A DNA stretch of 64,000 nucleotides from Spirochaetia bacterium (lineage in GTDB: Bacteria; Spirochaetota; Spirochaetia; Treponematales; Breznakiellaceae): assembly GCA_025997795.1 (NCBI GenBank), contig BNVB01000002.1, forward strand, positions 11,175 to 75,174, in the 5' to 3' direction. Both the position numbers and the translations under genes were made by a program. This document shows, in pieces, positions 36,822 through 45,149 of this stretch; within the stretch, counting starts at the first letter, position 1, and each line of letters begins with the position of its first letter. The notes beneath the pieces are model-generated. The model ran no database searches, was not told the DNA's origin, and saw only the letters and a list, made by a program, of their open reading frames with translations.

Positions 36822-38000
36822 TTAGTAGCTGGTATCGCTTACGCCGTCTACCTTGAAAGTTCCGCCATTAACAAAGACTTGCGCCCCTGAGCCGCCGCTG
36901 AAGAAGTTGCCGGAAATACTGGCTTTGGCAGCCGGGGGGTTCAGGTTGAAGATTCCACCCCACACAAACACGCCGCCGCCGCCGTCGACGCCGTTGTTCG
37001 CTGTATTGTTTGTAATAGAACCGCCGTTCATGGTGAAGGTACAACCAGTAGCGACATATACACCGCCGCCGCTGGCAGCCGAATTGTCGGTGATGCTCCC
37101 GCCGTTCATGGTGAAGATCCCGCCGCCGCCCTGTACTCCGCCGCCGTAGGCGCTGGCAGTCAGCGTTCCTGTGATAGTCCCGCTTTCCATGACGAATAAA
37201 CCGCTGCTTATGCGCACAACAGGATCGCCCTTACCGTTACCATCTAATGTTGGTCCCCGAAGGATCAATTTTGCGCTACCGCCTATTTGCCACATAGCAA
37301 CATCACCGCTTTTGACGAGCGCCCCATCTCCTCTAAGGGAGATATTAACGCCGCTTGCAAGAGTAAAGGAAGGATTAGTACCTGTGGGTGCAATCTGGTG
37401 TCCTGTTCCGGTAACGTAAATGACATAATTGCCCGCCACGCTTTGTATGGTTCTGAGATAGATGTCAAGAGCGTCGGGAGCATCGCTTGCGGAAAAATAC
37501 GCATATTTAACATCGGGGTCGCCACCGCCAAAATCATCCGTATTCTCCGCCAACCCTGGGGGGCCTATGGTTATGGGGACAACATTACTTCCCCCTGCCG
37601 TTACGTTTACCGATTGGGGTGCACTTTCGGCATAGAGCATAACACCATACTTAACCTCTACCCATATAGTCCAGTTCCCCGGAACCACCGATACCGAAAT
37701 TGCACCGACGCCGCCCTGGACAGTCTTTGACAGTATTCCCGGGCCGCTTCCGTGAATGATATAGGTAAGCTGGCTGAGATCCTCCTGCCTCGGCCCCCGA
37801 TCCTCCTCCGGTCCTCCCTTAGTATAGGTAACAAACTTCCCCCCATCGGGCAGGACCAGGGTAAGGTTGCCCTCTCCGCCGGTGGGGATGGAACACGAGG
37901 AAAGTACGAATGTTACCAGTGTGATCGTCAACAAAGTTAACGCCAGCGCCGCTGTCAGCGAGGCGGCGCTTCCAAAAAAGGTACTCTGTTTCTTGTTCAT
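36822..38000 (-). CDS. Surface lipoprotein with parallel beta-helix-like repeats
   Basis: The 392-residue protein has a lipoprotein signal (LTLLTITLVTFVLSSC) and a lipid-domain-like region up to about residue 170. A run of beta-helix-type repeats rich in G-G-G follows (SSGLFVMESGTITGT, GGGIFTMNGGSITDN, GGGVFVWGGIFNLN). The FTMNGGSIT unit occurs at least twice. Such repeats resemble polymorphic outer-membrane protein helices. It probably faces the outside of the cell. A hairpin GGGGAA/TTCCCC lies 10-30 bases after the stop, without a T run. The start at 38000 has AGGAGAG upstream. Confidence 0.7.
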   Translation of the reverse strand: MNKKQSTFFGSAASLTAALALTLLTITLVTFVLSSCSIPTGGEGNLTLVLPDGGKFVTYTKGGPEEDRGPRQEDLSQLTYIIHGSGPGILSKTVQGGVGAISVSVVPGNWTIWVEVKYGVMLYAESAPQSVNVTAGGSNVVPITIGPPGLAENTDDFGGGDPDVKYAYFSASDAPDALDIYLRTIQSVAGNYVIYVTGTGHQIAPTGTNPSFTLASGVNISLRGDGALVKSGDVAMWQIGGSAKLILRGPTLDGNGKGDPVVRISSGLFVMESGTITGTLTASAYGGGVQGGGGIFTMNGGSITDNSAASGGGVYVATGCTFTMNGGSITNNTANNGVDGGGGVFVWGGIFNLNPPAAKASISGNFFSGGSGAQVFVNGGTFKVDGVSDTSY

Positions 38001-38074
38001 GGTGTCTCTCCTTTATTTTTCATAGTAAAAACTCCCAAAGTTCATATTTATAGCACAAAAAAGCCAATTTGGGT

Positions 38075-38118
38075 ACTAGACTGCAGTCTAGTTCGTCATA
38101 AATCGTCATAAATCGTCA
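38075..38118. promoter_or_regulatory. 18-bp palindrome and three 10-bp-spaced repeats upstream of the sulfite-reductase promoter
   Basis: ACTAGACTGCAGTCTAGT is a perfect palindrome (38075-38092). It is followed by three TCGTCA copies at 38093, 38103 and 38113, spaced one helical turn apart (TCGTCATAAA units). They end seven bases before the -35, the place expected for an activator. Confidence 0.6.
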
Positions 38119-38124
38119 GTACCC

Positions 38125-38174
38125 TTGACATTTCTTTAAGATCCTGTTACATATCCTAGTAAACCTATCGGATT
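38125..38174 (+). promoter_or_regulatory. Promoter and sulfur-operator-like site of the sulfite reductase operon
   Basis: TTGACA, 17 bases, TACATA, then AAACCTATCGGATT at 38161-38174. The last part shares AAACCTATCGGA with the site at the metQ promoter. Confidence 0.6.
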
Positions 38175-38200
38175 GCCGGTTCAGTAAACAGGATGCTGCC

Positions 38201-39319
38201 ATGGATGTTGATTACAAAGCGCTAAAAAACGGCGGTTTTATGCGCCAAAAACAAAAAAACCGCTTTTCCCTGCGCCTTAAAGTGGTGGGTGGAAACCTTA
38301 CGGCGGAACAGATCGTTGTTATAGCGGGGGCGGCCAAAAAGTACGGGGACGGACACGTCCACCTGACTTCCCGGCAGGGGGTGGAAATTCCCTTTGTCCG
38401 CCTGGAGGATGTGGAAGCGATAAAAACCGAACTTGCGGAAAACGGCGTTTTAACCGGTGTGTGCGGGCCAAGGGTGCGTACCGTCACCGCCTGCCAGGGA
38501 GACGCTGTCTGTCCTTCCGGCTGTATTGATACCTATACACTTGCCTGTGAAATTTCCGACAGGTATTTTGGACGGGAACTGCCCCACAAGTTTAAATTCG
38601 GCGTTACCGGCTGTGTCAACAACTGCCTTAAAGCCGAAGAAAACGACCTTGGCGTTAAAGGCGCTTATCTTGTTGAATGGAAAAAGGAAACCTGTACCTT
38701 CTGCGGTGTATGCCTTAAAGCCTGCCGTGAAGGGGCAATTACCCAGGAAGCAGCGTCTCTTACGCTCAATAAAGATACCTGCAATAACTGCGGCCGCTGC
38801 GTAAAGTCCTGCCCCTTCGACGCATGGAAGGGAAGGCCCGGTTATATCCTTTCCTTCGGCGGCACCTTTGGTAATCTTATCGCAAAAGGAGAGGAAGTTT
38901 TTCCTGTTATAGAGGACAAAAAAACGCTCTTTCGTGCGGCGGATACCGCACTCGATTTTTTTGAAAAATACGGAAAAGCAGGCGAACGTTTCCGCGCTGC
39001 AATAGAACGGGCGGGCTGGGACACTTTTAAAGAAGAGATGCAAAAGGCACTGCCTAAAGACAGGCTTACCATGGATGGGTTCGAAATTGACACAGCTATT
39101 GATATTACCGGCCTGGTGTGCCCGGTAACGTTTGTAAAGGCAAAAGCTGTCCTTGATGAAATGGAAACCGGGCAGGTTTTATCGATCCGCATGAACGACG
39201 GCGAGCCGGTACGGAATGTTCCCCGCAGTCTTAAAGACGAGGGGCATCAAATTCTAAAACTTACCGGGAACAACGATGGTACCTATAACCTTATTGTCCG
39301 CAAAGAGGAGGAACCGTGA
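38201..39319 (+). CDS. Siroheme sulfite reductase-ferredoxin-TusA fusion
   Basis: The 372-residue protein begins with a small siroheme/[4Fe-4S] reductase (about 1-160). It has the siroheme-cluster motif C-x5-C (TACQGDAVC) and C-x3-C (GVTGCVNNC). A two-[4Fe-4S] ferredoxin domain covers about 160-212 (CTFCGVCLKAC, CNNCGRCVKSC). The C-terminal TusA-like domain (about 298-372) has its active Cys in DITGLVCPVTFVKAK. It should reduce sulfite to sulfide and hand the sulfur to a carrier as a persulfide. AGGA precedes the ATG by seven bases. It is the first of four overlapping or adjacent genes that end in a JAMM protease. Confidence 0.9.
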   Translation: MDVDYKALKNGGFMRQKQKNRFSLRLKVVGGNLTAEQIVVIAGAAKKYGDGHVHLTSRQGVEIPFVRLEDVEAIKTELAENGVLTGVCGPRVRTVTACQGDAVCPSGCIDTYTLACEISDRYFGRELPHKFKFGVTGCVNNCLKAEENDLGVKGAYLVEWKKETCTFCGVCLKACREGAITQEAASLTLNKDTCNNCGRCVKSCPFDAWKGRPGYILSFGGTFGNLIAKGEEVFPVIEDKKTLFRAADTALDFFEKYGKAGERFRAAIERAGWDTFKEEMQKALPKDRLTMDGFEIDTAIDITGLVCPVTFVKAKAVLDEMETGQVLSIRMNDGEPVRNVPRSLKDEGHQILKLTGNNDGTYNLIVRKEEEP

Positions 39320-39522
39320 AACTAACGGTATCGGGAAAAGAGAAGGAATACGAGAATGGAATTACGGTGACCGAACTTATCCGGCTTGAAAAAGTGGAAA
39401 CGCCGGAATACGTTACCGTTTCGCTTGGTGATGAATTTGTCAAAACCGCGGAACTCGACAGCACCGTTTTGCATGACGGCGATGTGGTGGAGTTTTTGTA
39501 TTTTATGGGGGGCGGTCTTTGA
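39316..39522 (+). CDS. ThiS/MoaD-like sulfur carrier protein
   Basis: The 68-residue beta-grasp protein (KLTVSGKEKEYENGITVTEL ... DGDVVEFLYFMGGGL) is a ubiquitin-like sulfur carrier. Carriers of this kind are adenylated and thiocarboxylated at a C-terminal Gly-Gly. Here the tail is GGGL, with one residue beyond the glycines, which a protease would need to remove. The adjacent JAMM protease is the obvious candidate. The GTG start overlaps the sulfite reductase stop by four bases and has GAGGAGG upstream. The next gene starts inside its stop codon. Confidence 0.88.
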   Translation: MKLTVSGKEKEYENGITVTELIRLEKVETPEYVTVSLGDEFVKTAELDSTVLHDGDVVEFLYFMGGGL

Positions 39523-40328
39523 GCTTTACCGACGAACAATTAGAACGGTATTCGCGCCACATTCTTTTAAAAGAAGTCGGCACAAAGGGGCAGAAAAAAC
39601 TGCTGGAATCCCGTGTGCTGATTATCGGCGCGGGCGGCCTTGGCGCACCGGCGGCGCTCTATCTTGCCGCAGCCGGGGTGGGAAAAATCGGCATTGCCGA
39701 TGCGGATGCGGTTGATTTGTCAAATCTCCAGCGACAGGTAATTCATTCGACACCCGATGTGAATAAGCCAAAAGTGCTGTCGGCTAAAGAAAAGATGACG
39801 GCGATAAATCCCGATATTGAAGTAACCACGTATCAAACGTTTGTTTCGGCGGCGAATATTCTTGATTTAATTTCCGGCTATGATTTTATTATCGATGGTA
39901 CGGATAATTTCCCCGCCAAGTTTTTAATTAACGACGCCTGCGTAATTGCAAAAAAACCCTTTTCCCACGCGGGGATTATCCGTTTTCAGGGTCAGCTTAT
40001 GACCTATGTGCCGGGTAGAGGGCCGTGTTACCGCTGTGTGTTTCAAAATCCGCCGCCGCCGGAGGCAGTACCAACGTGCAGGCAGGCGGGAGTAATAGGA
40101 GCGATGGGCGGTATCATCGGTTCGTTACAGGCCATGGAAACAGTAAAATACATCATCGGCAAAGGCGATTTGCTTACCGGCTCGCTGCTTACCTACAACG
40201 CCCTTACCATGGAGTTCCGCAAAATCCGCCTTCCCCGCCGGGATTCCTGTGCCGTCTGCGGAAATACCCCTGCGATTTTGGAACCCTTCGATTACGAAGA
40301 GGCAGTCTGCGATCTGCCGACAGGGTAA
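39519..40328 (+). CDS. ThiF/MoeB/HesA-type E1-like adenylyltransferase
   Basis: The 269-residue enzyme activates the C-terminus of the sulfur carrier with ATP. Visible are the N-terminal RYSRHILLKEVG, the nucleotide loop VLIIGAGGLGAPAALYLAAAGVG, the DLSNLQRQ segment, FIIDGTDNFPAKFLIND, and two CxxC pairs for zinc (PCYRCVF and SCAVCGN). It starts with TTG at 39519 in the sequence TTGA, overlapping the carrier stop. The tight overlap supports a one-to-one partnership with the carrier. Confidence 0.93.
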   Translation: MSFTDEQLERYSRHILLKEVGTKGQKKLLESRVLIIGAGGLGAPAALYLAAAGVGKIGIADADAVDLSNLQRQVIHSTPDVNKPKVLSAKEKMTAINPDIEVTTYQTFVSAANILDLISGYDFIIDGTDNFPAKFLINDACVIAKKPFSHAGIIRFQGQLMTYVPGRGPCYRCVFQNPPPPEAVPTCRQAGVIGAMGGIIGSLQAMETVKYIIGKGDLLTGSLLTYNALTMEFRKIRLPRRDSCAVCGNTPAILEPFDYEEAVCDLPTG

Positions 40329-40332
40329 AGGT

Positions 40333-40743
40333 ATGACTGTTTTTTTGAAAAAAACGGATTACGACAGAATTACCGCCCACGCCAGGGCGGGTCTTCCCAA
40401 CGAAGCCTGCGGCTTAATCGCGGGCAAAACAGAAGGAGATCAAACCATTATTGAAAAGGTGTATCTCCTTGCCAATGTTGATAAAAGTCCCGAACATTTT
40501 TCGATTGACCCAAAAGAACAATTAACGGCAGTGCGGGATATGCGGACCCTTGGTTTTGTTCCCCTTGGCAATTTTCATTCGCATCCGTCAACGCCGGCCC
40601 GCCTCTCTAAAGAAGATATACGTCTGGCGTTTGATCCAAAAGCCCTTTACCTGGTCGTGTCCCTTGCCAAAGAAACGGCTGTTTTAAAAGCTTTCTCCGT
40701 CGAGCATGGCACAACCAGGGATCTGCCCCTGGAACTTGTCTAA
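40333..40743 (+). CDS. JAMM/MPN metalloprotease (Mec+/HcyD type)
   Basis: The 136-residue protease has the full JAMM zinc site: Glu in NEACGLIAG (about residue 22), then GNFHSHPSTPARLSKED (H-x-H-P-x6-S-x2-D). Related enzymes trim extra residues from sulfur-carrier proteins, or release cysteine or homocysteine from the carrier. Its place directly after the E1-like gene, and the extra Leu at the end of the carrier, fit both roles. The start at 40333 follows the E1 stop closely. Its stop is three bases from the stop of convergent thrC. Confidence 0.9.
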   Translation: MTVFLKKTDYDRITAHARAGLPNEACGLIAGKTEGDQTIIEKVYLLANVDKSPEHFSIDPKEQLTAVRDMRTLGFVPLGNFHSHPSTPARLSKEDIRLAFDPKALYLVVSLAKETAVLKAFSVEHGTTRDLPLELV

Positions 40744-40746
40744 AGT

Positions 40747-41949
40747 TTATATTTCTCCATCTATGGCGCAGTAGGGTAAATCAAACGAGAGAATATCCGG
40801 ATATTTGATGCCCGTGCCGGTGTTAAGCAGTACCGCCGTTTCCTCCGGTTTAATCCAGTTTTCGGCCCGCAGTTTTTTTAACCCCGCAAAAACCGCCGCT
40901 CCCTCGGGGCAGACAAAACAACCCTCGGCCGCAGCCAGTTCCCGGAGGGCATCGAGAATTTCTCTGTCTTCTACTGCGACAGCGCAACCCCCTGTTTTAT
41001 AGAGCGCCTCCAGCACCAGAAAATCTCCCAGGGCTTTGGGCACGTTGATGCCAAAGGCCACTGTTTTTGAATTGGGAAAAAAATCACTTACCGGCGCTTT
41101 TTTCTTGTAAGCTTCCACAATGGGAGCGCAGCCGGCCGCCTGTACCGCCACCATCCGGGGCAGCTTTTCTCCTATCCAGCCCAGTTCCTGCATTTCCTTC
41201 AATGCCTTGTAAATGCCAATGATTCCCACACCGCCGCCGGTGGGGTAGGCAATGACATCCGGCACCTGCCAGCCAAGCTGCTCCACAATTTCATAACCCA
41301 TGGTTTTTTTACCTTCGATACGGTAGGGTTCCTTTAATGTACTTGCATCGTACCAGCGGCGGGCCGGAATGGACCTGGCCAGTATTTTACCGCAGTCGCT
41401 GATAAGGCCCTTAACCAGGTATACCTGCGCGCCCACAGCGGCGCATTCGTTTCGTGTAATGTATGGGGCATCTTCCGGCATAAGGATAAACGCAGTAATG
41501 CCCGCCCTGGCGGCATACATGGACCAGGCCGCTCCGGCGTTTCCGTTGGTGGGCATTGCCACCTCTTTGACGCCCAGTTCCTTTGCCCGGGATATTCCCA
41601 CCGCCGCGCCCCGGGCCTTAAAGGTGCCCGTGGGTATAAGCCCCTCATCCTTTAGGTACAAAGCGCCAAAACCATATTGGGCCGCCGTTCTTGAAAGCGG
41701 GATAAGCGGCGTAAAACCTTCCCCCAAGGAGACAATGTTTGCCTCGTCTTCTACGGGCAAAAGTTCCGCATAACGCCAGAGGTTTGGCGGGCGGCCCGCT
41801 ATGGTGTTACTATTCACGGCCCTCCCCGCCCCTTTTAGATCATATTCGGCAAGGAGCGGCGATCCGCATTCACACAGATGCTGGACCTTCCGGTGATCAT
41901 AATGCTTTTTGCATTTGGGGCAGACAAGGCCGTGAATATAACTTTTCAT
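40747..41949 (-). CDS. thrC: Threonine synthase
   Basis: The 400-residue PLP enzyme turns O-phosphohomoserine into threonine. It has an N-terminal zinc-ribbon-like start (LVCPKCKKHYD, LCECGSPL), the PLP lysine in GTFKARGA, the TNGNAGAAW loop and the phosphate-binding GGGVGIIG. The start overlaps the stop of the substrate-binding protein by four bases, so thrC is the last gene of the amino-acid importer operon. That links threonine and the homoserine branch point to the sulfur-operator promoter upstream. Confidence 0.93.
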   Translation of the reverse strand: MKSYIHGLVCPKCKKHYDHRKVQHLCECGSPLLAEYDLKGAGRAVNSNTIAGRPPNLWRYAELLPVEDEANIVSLGEGFTPLIPLSRTAAQYGFGALYLKDEGLIPTGTFKARGAAVGISRAKELGVKEVAMPTNGNAGAAWSMYAARAGITAFILMPEDAPYITRNECAAVGAQVYLVKGLISDCGKILARSIPARRWYDASTLKEPYRIEGKKTMGYEIVEQLGWQVPDVIAYPTGGGVGIIGIYKALKEMQELGWIGEKLPRMVAVQAAGCAPIVEAYKKKAPVSDFFPNSKTVAFGINVPKALGDFLVLEALYKTGGCAVAVEDREILDALRELAAAEGCFVCPEGAAVFAGLKKLRAENWIKPEETAVLLNTGTGIKYPDILSFDLPYCAIDGEI

Positions 41950-42818
41950 TTTACCACACCGCGCTCAACTACTACCGATTCAGGATCAACGCTGCCGCCG
42001 TATACCGGAAGCAGCGTCGCGTTGTAATCATCATGGAAGAACGTGTCTCCCAACTGGGAACTAATTTCGTTGTTCAGCCAGTCCAGAAGAACCTTGTTAC
42101 CCTTCCTCACCGCAGGGGCAATGGTATCAAGGCTGCCGATGGAACCGATACCCGCGGTAAAGCCGGGATTCTGAATGGCCCAGGCAAAGAGCAGGGTATT
42201 GTCCTGCGAAAGGGCATCGCCCCGGCCGTCTTTCAGCGCTGCAAAGGCTTCGGAAATCTGGTCGAACTTTACCAGCTCAATTTCAGGATGTTTCTCGGTA
42301 AAATAGGTTTCCGCCGTGGTTCCCTTGATAATAAGCAGTTTTTTTCCCTGCAGCTGGGAAACATCGGTGATGGCCGCGGATGTGGGGGAAACAACACCCA
42401 AAGACACCTTCATGTAGGGCAGGGCAAAATCGACCACCTCGGCCCGGGCGGGGGTTACCGTAAAGTTGGCAAGGATAATATCAACCTTGTCGGACTCCAG
42501 ATGTTCCACCCTGCTCGCCGGTTCCACCGTTACAAAGTCGATGGCGTTTTCATCGCCCAAAAGATCTTTGGCGATGCGGTGGGCAAAGTATACGTCATAC
42601 CCCTGAAACACGCCGTTTTCATCAACATATCCAAAGGGATGTTTGTCGGCAAAAACACCAATACGGATCTTCCCGGCCTGTTTAATTTTATCAAGCTCGT
42701 TCGCCGCTTCTTTTTTTCCGCCGGTACAGGCGGAAACCATCACCATTAATGCCAGTGCGGCAATCGTCACTAGGATGCCGCGGTTTCCACTAAAGTTGAA
42801 ACCCATCAGTTTTTTCAT
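41946..42818 (-). CDS. ABC transporter substrate-binding lipoprotein for a polar amino acid (probably cyst(e)ine)
   Basis: The 290-residue lipoprotein (signal ILVTIAALALMVMVSAC) has a family-3 periplasmic binding fold: KIRIGVFADKHPFGYVDENG, GYDVYFAHRIAKDLLG and VDIILANFTVTPARAEVVDF. The two last segments match cysteine-binding members of the family (CjaA-like) well by eye. It should capture the amino acid for the two permeases and ATPase encoded upstream. The shared sulfur-type operator also supports cyst(e)ine, but that is inference. Confidence 0.88.
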   Translation of the reverse strand: MKKLMGFNFSGNRGILVTIAALALMVMVSACTGGKKEAANELDKIKQAGKIRIGVFADKHPFGYVDENGVFQGYDVYFAHRIAKDLLGDENAIDFVTVEPASRVEHLESDKVDIILANFTVTPARAEVVDFALPYMKVSLGVVSPTSAAITDVSQLQGKKLLIIKGTTAETYFTEKHPEIELVKFDQISEAFAALKDGRGDALSQDNTLLFAWAIQNPGFTAGIGSIGSLDTIAPAVRKGNKVLLDWLNNEISSQLGDTFFHDDYNATLLPVYGGSVDPESVVVERGVVK

Positions 42819-42842
42819 ACGCTGTCCTCCTTAGACTGAATC

Positions 42843-43601
42843 TTATTCAAACTGAAAAATATTTAAAAACCGGCAGCCCCGTTCCGTTTTAGGCCTGGCA
42901 AAAAAATCTTCGGGCGGTGTTTCCTCGATGATTTCTCCTCCATCCATAAAAACGATCTGGTCTGCGGCGGCTTTTGCAAACTGCATCTCGTGGGTAACGA
43001 TGATCATCGTCATCCCGCTTTGTACCAAGCCCAGCATAACGTCTAACACTTCCCGCACCATCTCCGGATCCAGAGCGGCGGTAATTTCGTCAAAGAGCAT
43101 TAATTCCGGTTCCATTACCAGGGCCCGGATTATGGCGGCCCGCTGTTTTTGTCCGCCCGAAAGCTGCCGGGGAAACGCACCCCGTTTGTCATAGAGACCC
43201 ACCCGGTCCAAGAGGGCCTTTGCGGCCTCTTCCGCTTCAGCGCGCTGCCGCTTTTGTACTTTAAGGGGCCCCAAGAGAATGTTATCCAACACCGTCATGT
43301 GCGGAAAAAGTTCATAACTTTGAAACACCATGCCGATTTTCTGGCGTATGAGCCGCCAGTCGGTCCCCTCCCCGCTTATCACCCTGCCGTCCAGTTTGAT
43401 TTCGCCGGCCTGTATTCCCTCAAGTCCGTTGATGCAGCGCAGGAGGGTGCTCTTTCCGCAGCCCGACGGCCCCAAAACAACCAGGGCTTCGTGTTTGGTA
43501 ACTTTTAAGGAAACATCCTTTAATGCGGGAACACCATCATATTCTTTGCGGAGGCGGGAAATCTCCAACAATACTTCGGGGTTTTTATTCAGCTTTGCCA
43601 T
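42843..43601 (-). CDS. Polar amino-acid ABC transporter ATPase (GlnQ-like)
   Basis: The 252-residue ATPase has Walker A GPSGCGKST, Q-loop FQSYELFPHMTV, signature LSGGQKQRA, Walker B LMLFDEITAALDPE and the H-loop THEMQFA. These are typical of the histidine/glutamine importer group. I chose the start at 43601 (MAKLNKNPEVLLEI), where GGA is nearby and the normal family start follows; the frame extends upstream but inside the permease gene. It overlaps the permease by 13 bp. Confidence 0.93.
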   Translation of the reverse strand: MAKLNKNPEVLLEISRLRKEYDGVPALKDVSLKVTKHEALVVLGPSGCGKSTLLRCINGLEGIQAGEIKLDGRVISGEGTDWRLIRQKIGMVFQSYELFPHMTVLDNILLGPLKVQKRQRAEAEEAAKALLDRVGLYDKRGAFPRQLSGGQKQRAAIIRALVMEPELMLFDEITAALDPEMVREVLDVMLGLVQSGMTMIIVTHEMQFAKAAADQIVFMDGGEIIEETPPEDFFARPKTERGCRFLNIFQFE

Positions 43602-44266
43602 CGTTTTTCCAGGAATTTTGATAGATGGGATATGGGCATGCAGAGCATAAAATATAAAAGAAAGATAAATCCATATACCCAAAAAGGTGCGGAGGGGTTT
43701 TTTAGAAAATTTGATTCTATGATCTGCTGGCCTATTTTGAGTACTTCGACCACGCCAATGAGCACCACCAGTGAAGTTGTTTTTATCATCCTTGTGGCAA
43801 GGTTAATGGCCCCCGGCACCAGACGCCGTACCGCCTGGGGGACGACGATGTAAAAGTAAAGCTGCGCCTCCGAAAGCCCCAGAGCATGGCCGCTTTCGAA
43901 CTGGTGTTTATTCAGGCTTGTAACAGCGCCCCGCACGATATCTCCCATTTCGGCGGTTCCCCAAAGGGTAAATACCAAAATCGCCGCCGCCGCACCGGAC
44001 AGATTGATATGCAGGTTACGGGACAAGCCGAAATAAAAAATAAAAAGCCACACCAGTACGGGAATGATCCGCATGATTTCAAGGTAACACCGGCAAAGCA
44101 GAGACAGCGCCCGGTTCCGCCGGGTCATCACAATGCCCACAAGAACGCCAAAAACCATGGAAAGTCCCACCGATGTAAACGCAATACGGGCGGTAACCAG
44201 CAGCCCTAAAAAAAGGCGCTGCATGGTAATACCCTGTACCAAAACGCTAATTCCCAAATCCTGCAT
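43589..44266 (-). CDS. Polar amino-acid ABC transporter permease (HisM/GlnP type), second copy
   Basis: The 225-residue membrane protein has five hydrophobic segments and the EAA-like loop GHALGLSEAQLYFYIVVPQAVRRLVPG that docks the ATPase. It starts inside the 3' end of the other permease gene (20-bp overlap). Two separate permeases suggest a heterodimeric importer channel. Confidence 0.92.
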   Translation of the reverse strand: MQDLGISVLVQGITMQRLFLGLLVTARIAFTSVGLSMVFGVLVGIVMTRRNRALSLLCRCYLEIMRIIPVLVWLFIFYFGLSRNLHINLSGAAAAILVFTLWGTAEMGDIVRGAVTSLNKHQFESGHALGLSEAQLYFYIVVPQAVRRLVPGAINLATRMIKTTSLVVLIGVVEVLKIGQQIIESNFLKNPSAPFWVYGFIFLLYFMLCMPISHLSKFLEKRWQS

Positions 44267-44906
44267 ACCGCAGCCTCCTTTCGGTAAACCGCAGCAGCCC
44301 CGAAAGGGGAAGCAGCAGAATAAGGTAACTGAGTACCAGGAGGGCCAGGGATTCGTTGGTCTTGTAGTAGAGGCCGATAAGATCCTTTGCCAAAGACATT
44401 AGATCCGCCAGGGCGACTATGCTAACCAGGCTGGTTTCCTTCAATAAAAAGATTACATTTGCCCCCAGGGAAGGAATTGCCACCGCCAGCGCCTGGGGTA
44501 GAATGACATAAACAACAAGCTGGGGCCGCGAAAGACCAATGGAAAGCCCCGCCTCGATTTGCCCCTTGCCGATAGCCTCAAGGCCGCCTCGAAAGGACTC
44601 TGCCATATAACTTCCGCCCAGAAACGACAGGCCTATCACCGCGCAGGTAAAGGATTCCAGATGGATGCCCACCCTGGGCAGGCCGAAAAAGAGAAAAAAG
44701 AGCTGGATCACAAGGGGCGTATTCCGGGAAAGCTCAATATAAGCGCCGGTAAACTGTCCCAGGAGGGGAACGCGGTAATACCGGACAATGGCGCAAAAAA
44801 GGCCGATTAAGAGAGAGAAAACCACCCCCAAAAGGCAAAGCCTAAGTACCAGACCCATTGCCTGTATATAGAGGGGAATAACCTTTACTATAAAAACTCC
44901 ATCCAT
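44247..44906 (-). CDS. Polar amino-acid ABC transporter permease (HisQ/GlnP type), first copy
   Basis: The 219-residue membrane protein has a similar five-helix layout and docking loop AGLSIGLSRPQLVVYVILPQALAVAIPSLG. It is the first gene of the five-gene operon permease, permease, ATPase, binding protein, thrC. Its promoter carries the 20-bp sulfur-operator-like site. Confidence 0.92.
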   Translation of the reverse strand: MDGVFIVKVIPLYIQAMGLVLRLCLLGVVFSLLIGLFCAIVRYYRVPLLGQFTGAYIELSRNTPLVIQLFFLFFGLPRVGIHLESFTCAVIGLSFLGGSYMAESFRGGLEAIGKGQIEAGLSIGLSRPQLVVYVILPQALAVAIPSLGANVIFLLKETSLVSIVALADLMSLAKDLIGLYYKTNESLALLVLSYLILLLPLSGLLRFTERRLRYAGFGN

Positions 44907-44910
44907 TTTA

Positions 44911-44963
44911 ATTCCTAGTATTTCGATAGGGATACCATACTATTTTTACCAATACTATGTCAA
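44911..44963 (-). promoter_or_regulatory. Promoter and sulfur-operator-like site of the amino-acid importer operon
   Basis: On the minus strand TTGACA (44958-44963), 18 bases, TATGGT. ATTCCTAGTATTTCGATAGG lies on the plus strand at 44911-44930 over the predicted start site. It differs by one base from the metQ site. Confidence 0.65.
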
Positions 44964-45032
44964 GGGAAAAAGATGTTTTTTCATAAAAATAAAGAAAAAA
45001 TGATAATTTGCAGGAATCATGGGTGAATGAGG

Positions 45033-45064
45033 AAAAAAACAACCCCTCATTCAGCATGAGGGGT
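45033..45064 (-). terminator. Terminator of dinB
   Basis: ACCCCTCA, seven-base loop, TGAGGGGT; on the minus strand it is followed by TTG and a run of seven T. Confidence 0.7.
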
Positions 45065-45090
45065 GAAAAAACCACGGATTAGCGGATCAA

Positions 45091-45134
45091 CGGTTCCGGC
45101 AGATCTGCCGGAACCGCCGGATCCAAGGGATCCG
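45091..45134. repeat. 26-bp perfect palindrome followed by a 17-bp palindrome
   Basis: The first is perfect over 26 bases with half-site CGGTTCCGGCAGA (45091-45116). The second is CGGATCC, AAG, GGATCCG (45118-45134). They lie between the dinB stop and its terminator. Confidence 0.85.
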
Positions 45135-45149
45135 AATTATGTCAGCTGC

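Noticed and set aside
42843..44906. Glutamine rather than cyst(e)ine specificity for the ABC importer
   Set aside because: Not excluded by sequence, but the binding protein segments look closer to cysteine binders and the promoter carries the sulfur-type site, so glutamine was not used as the main call.
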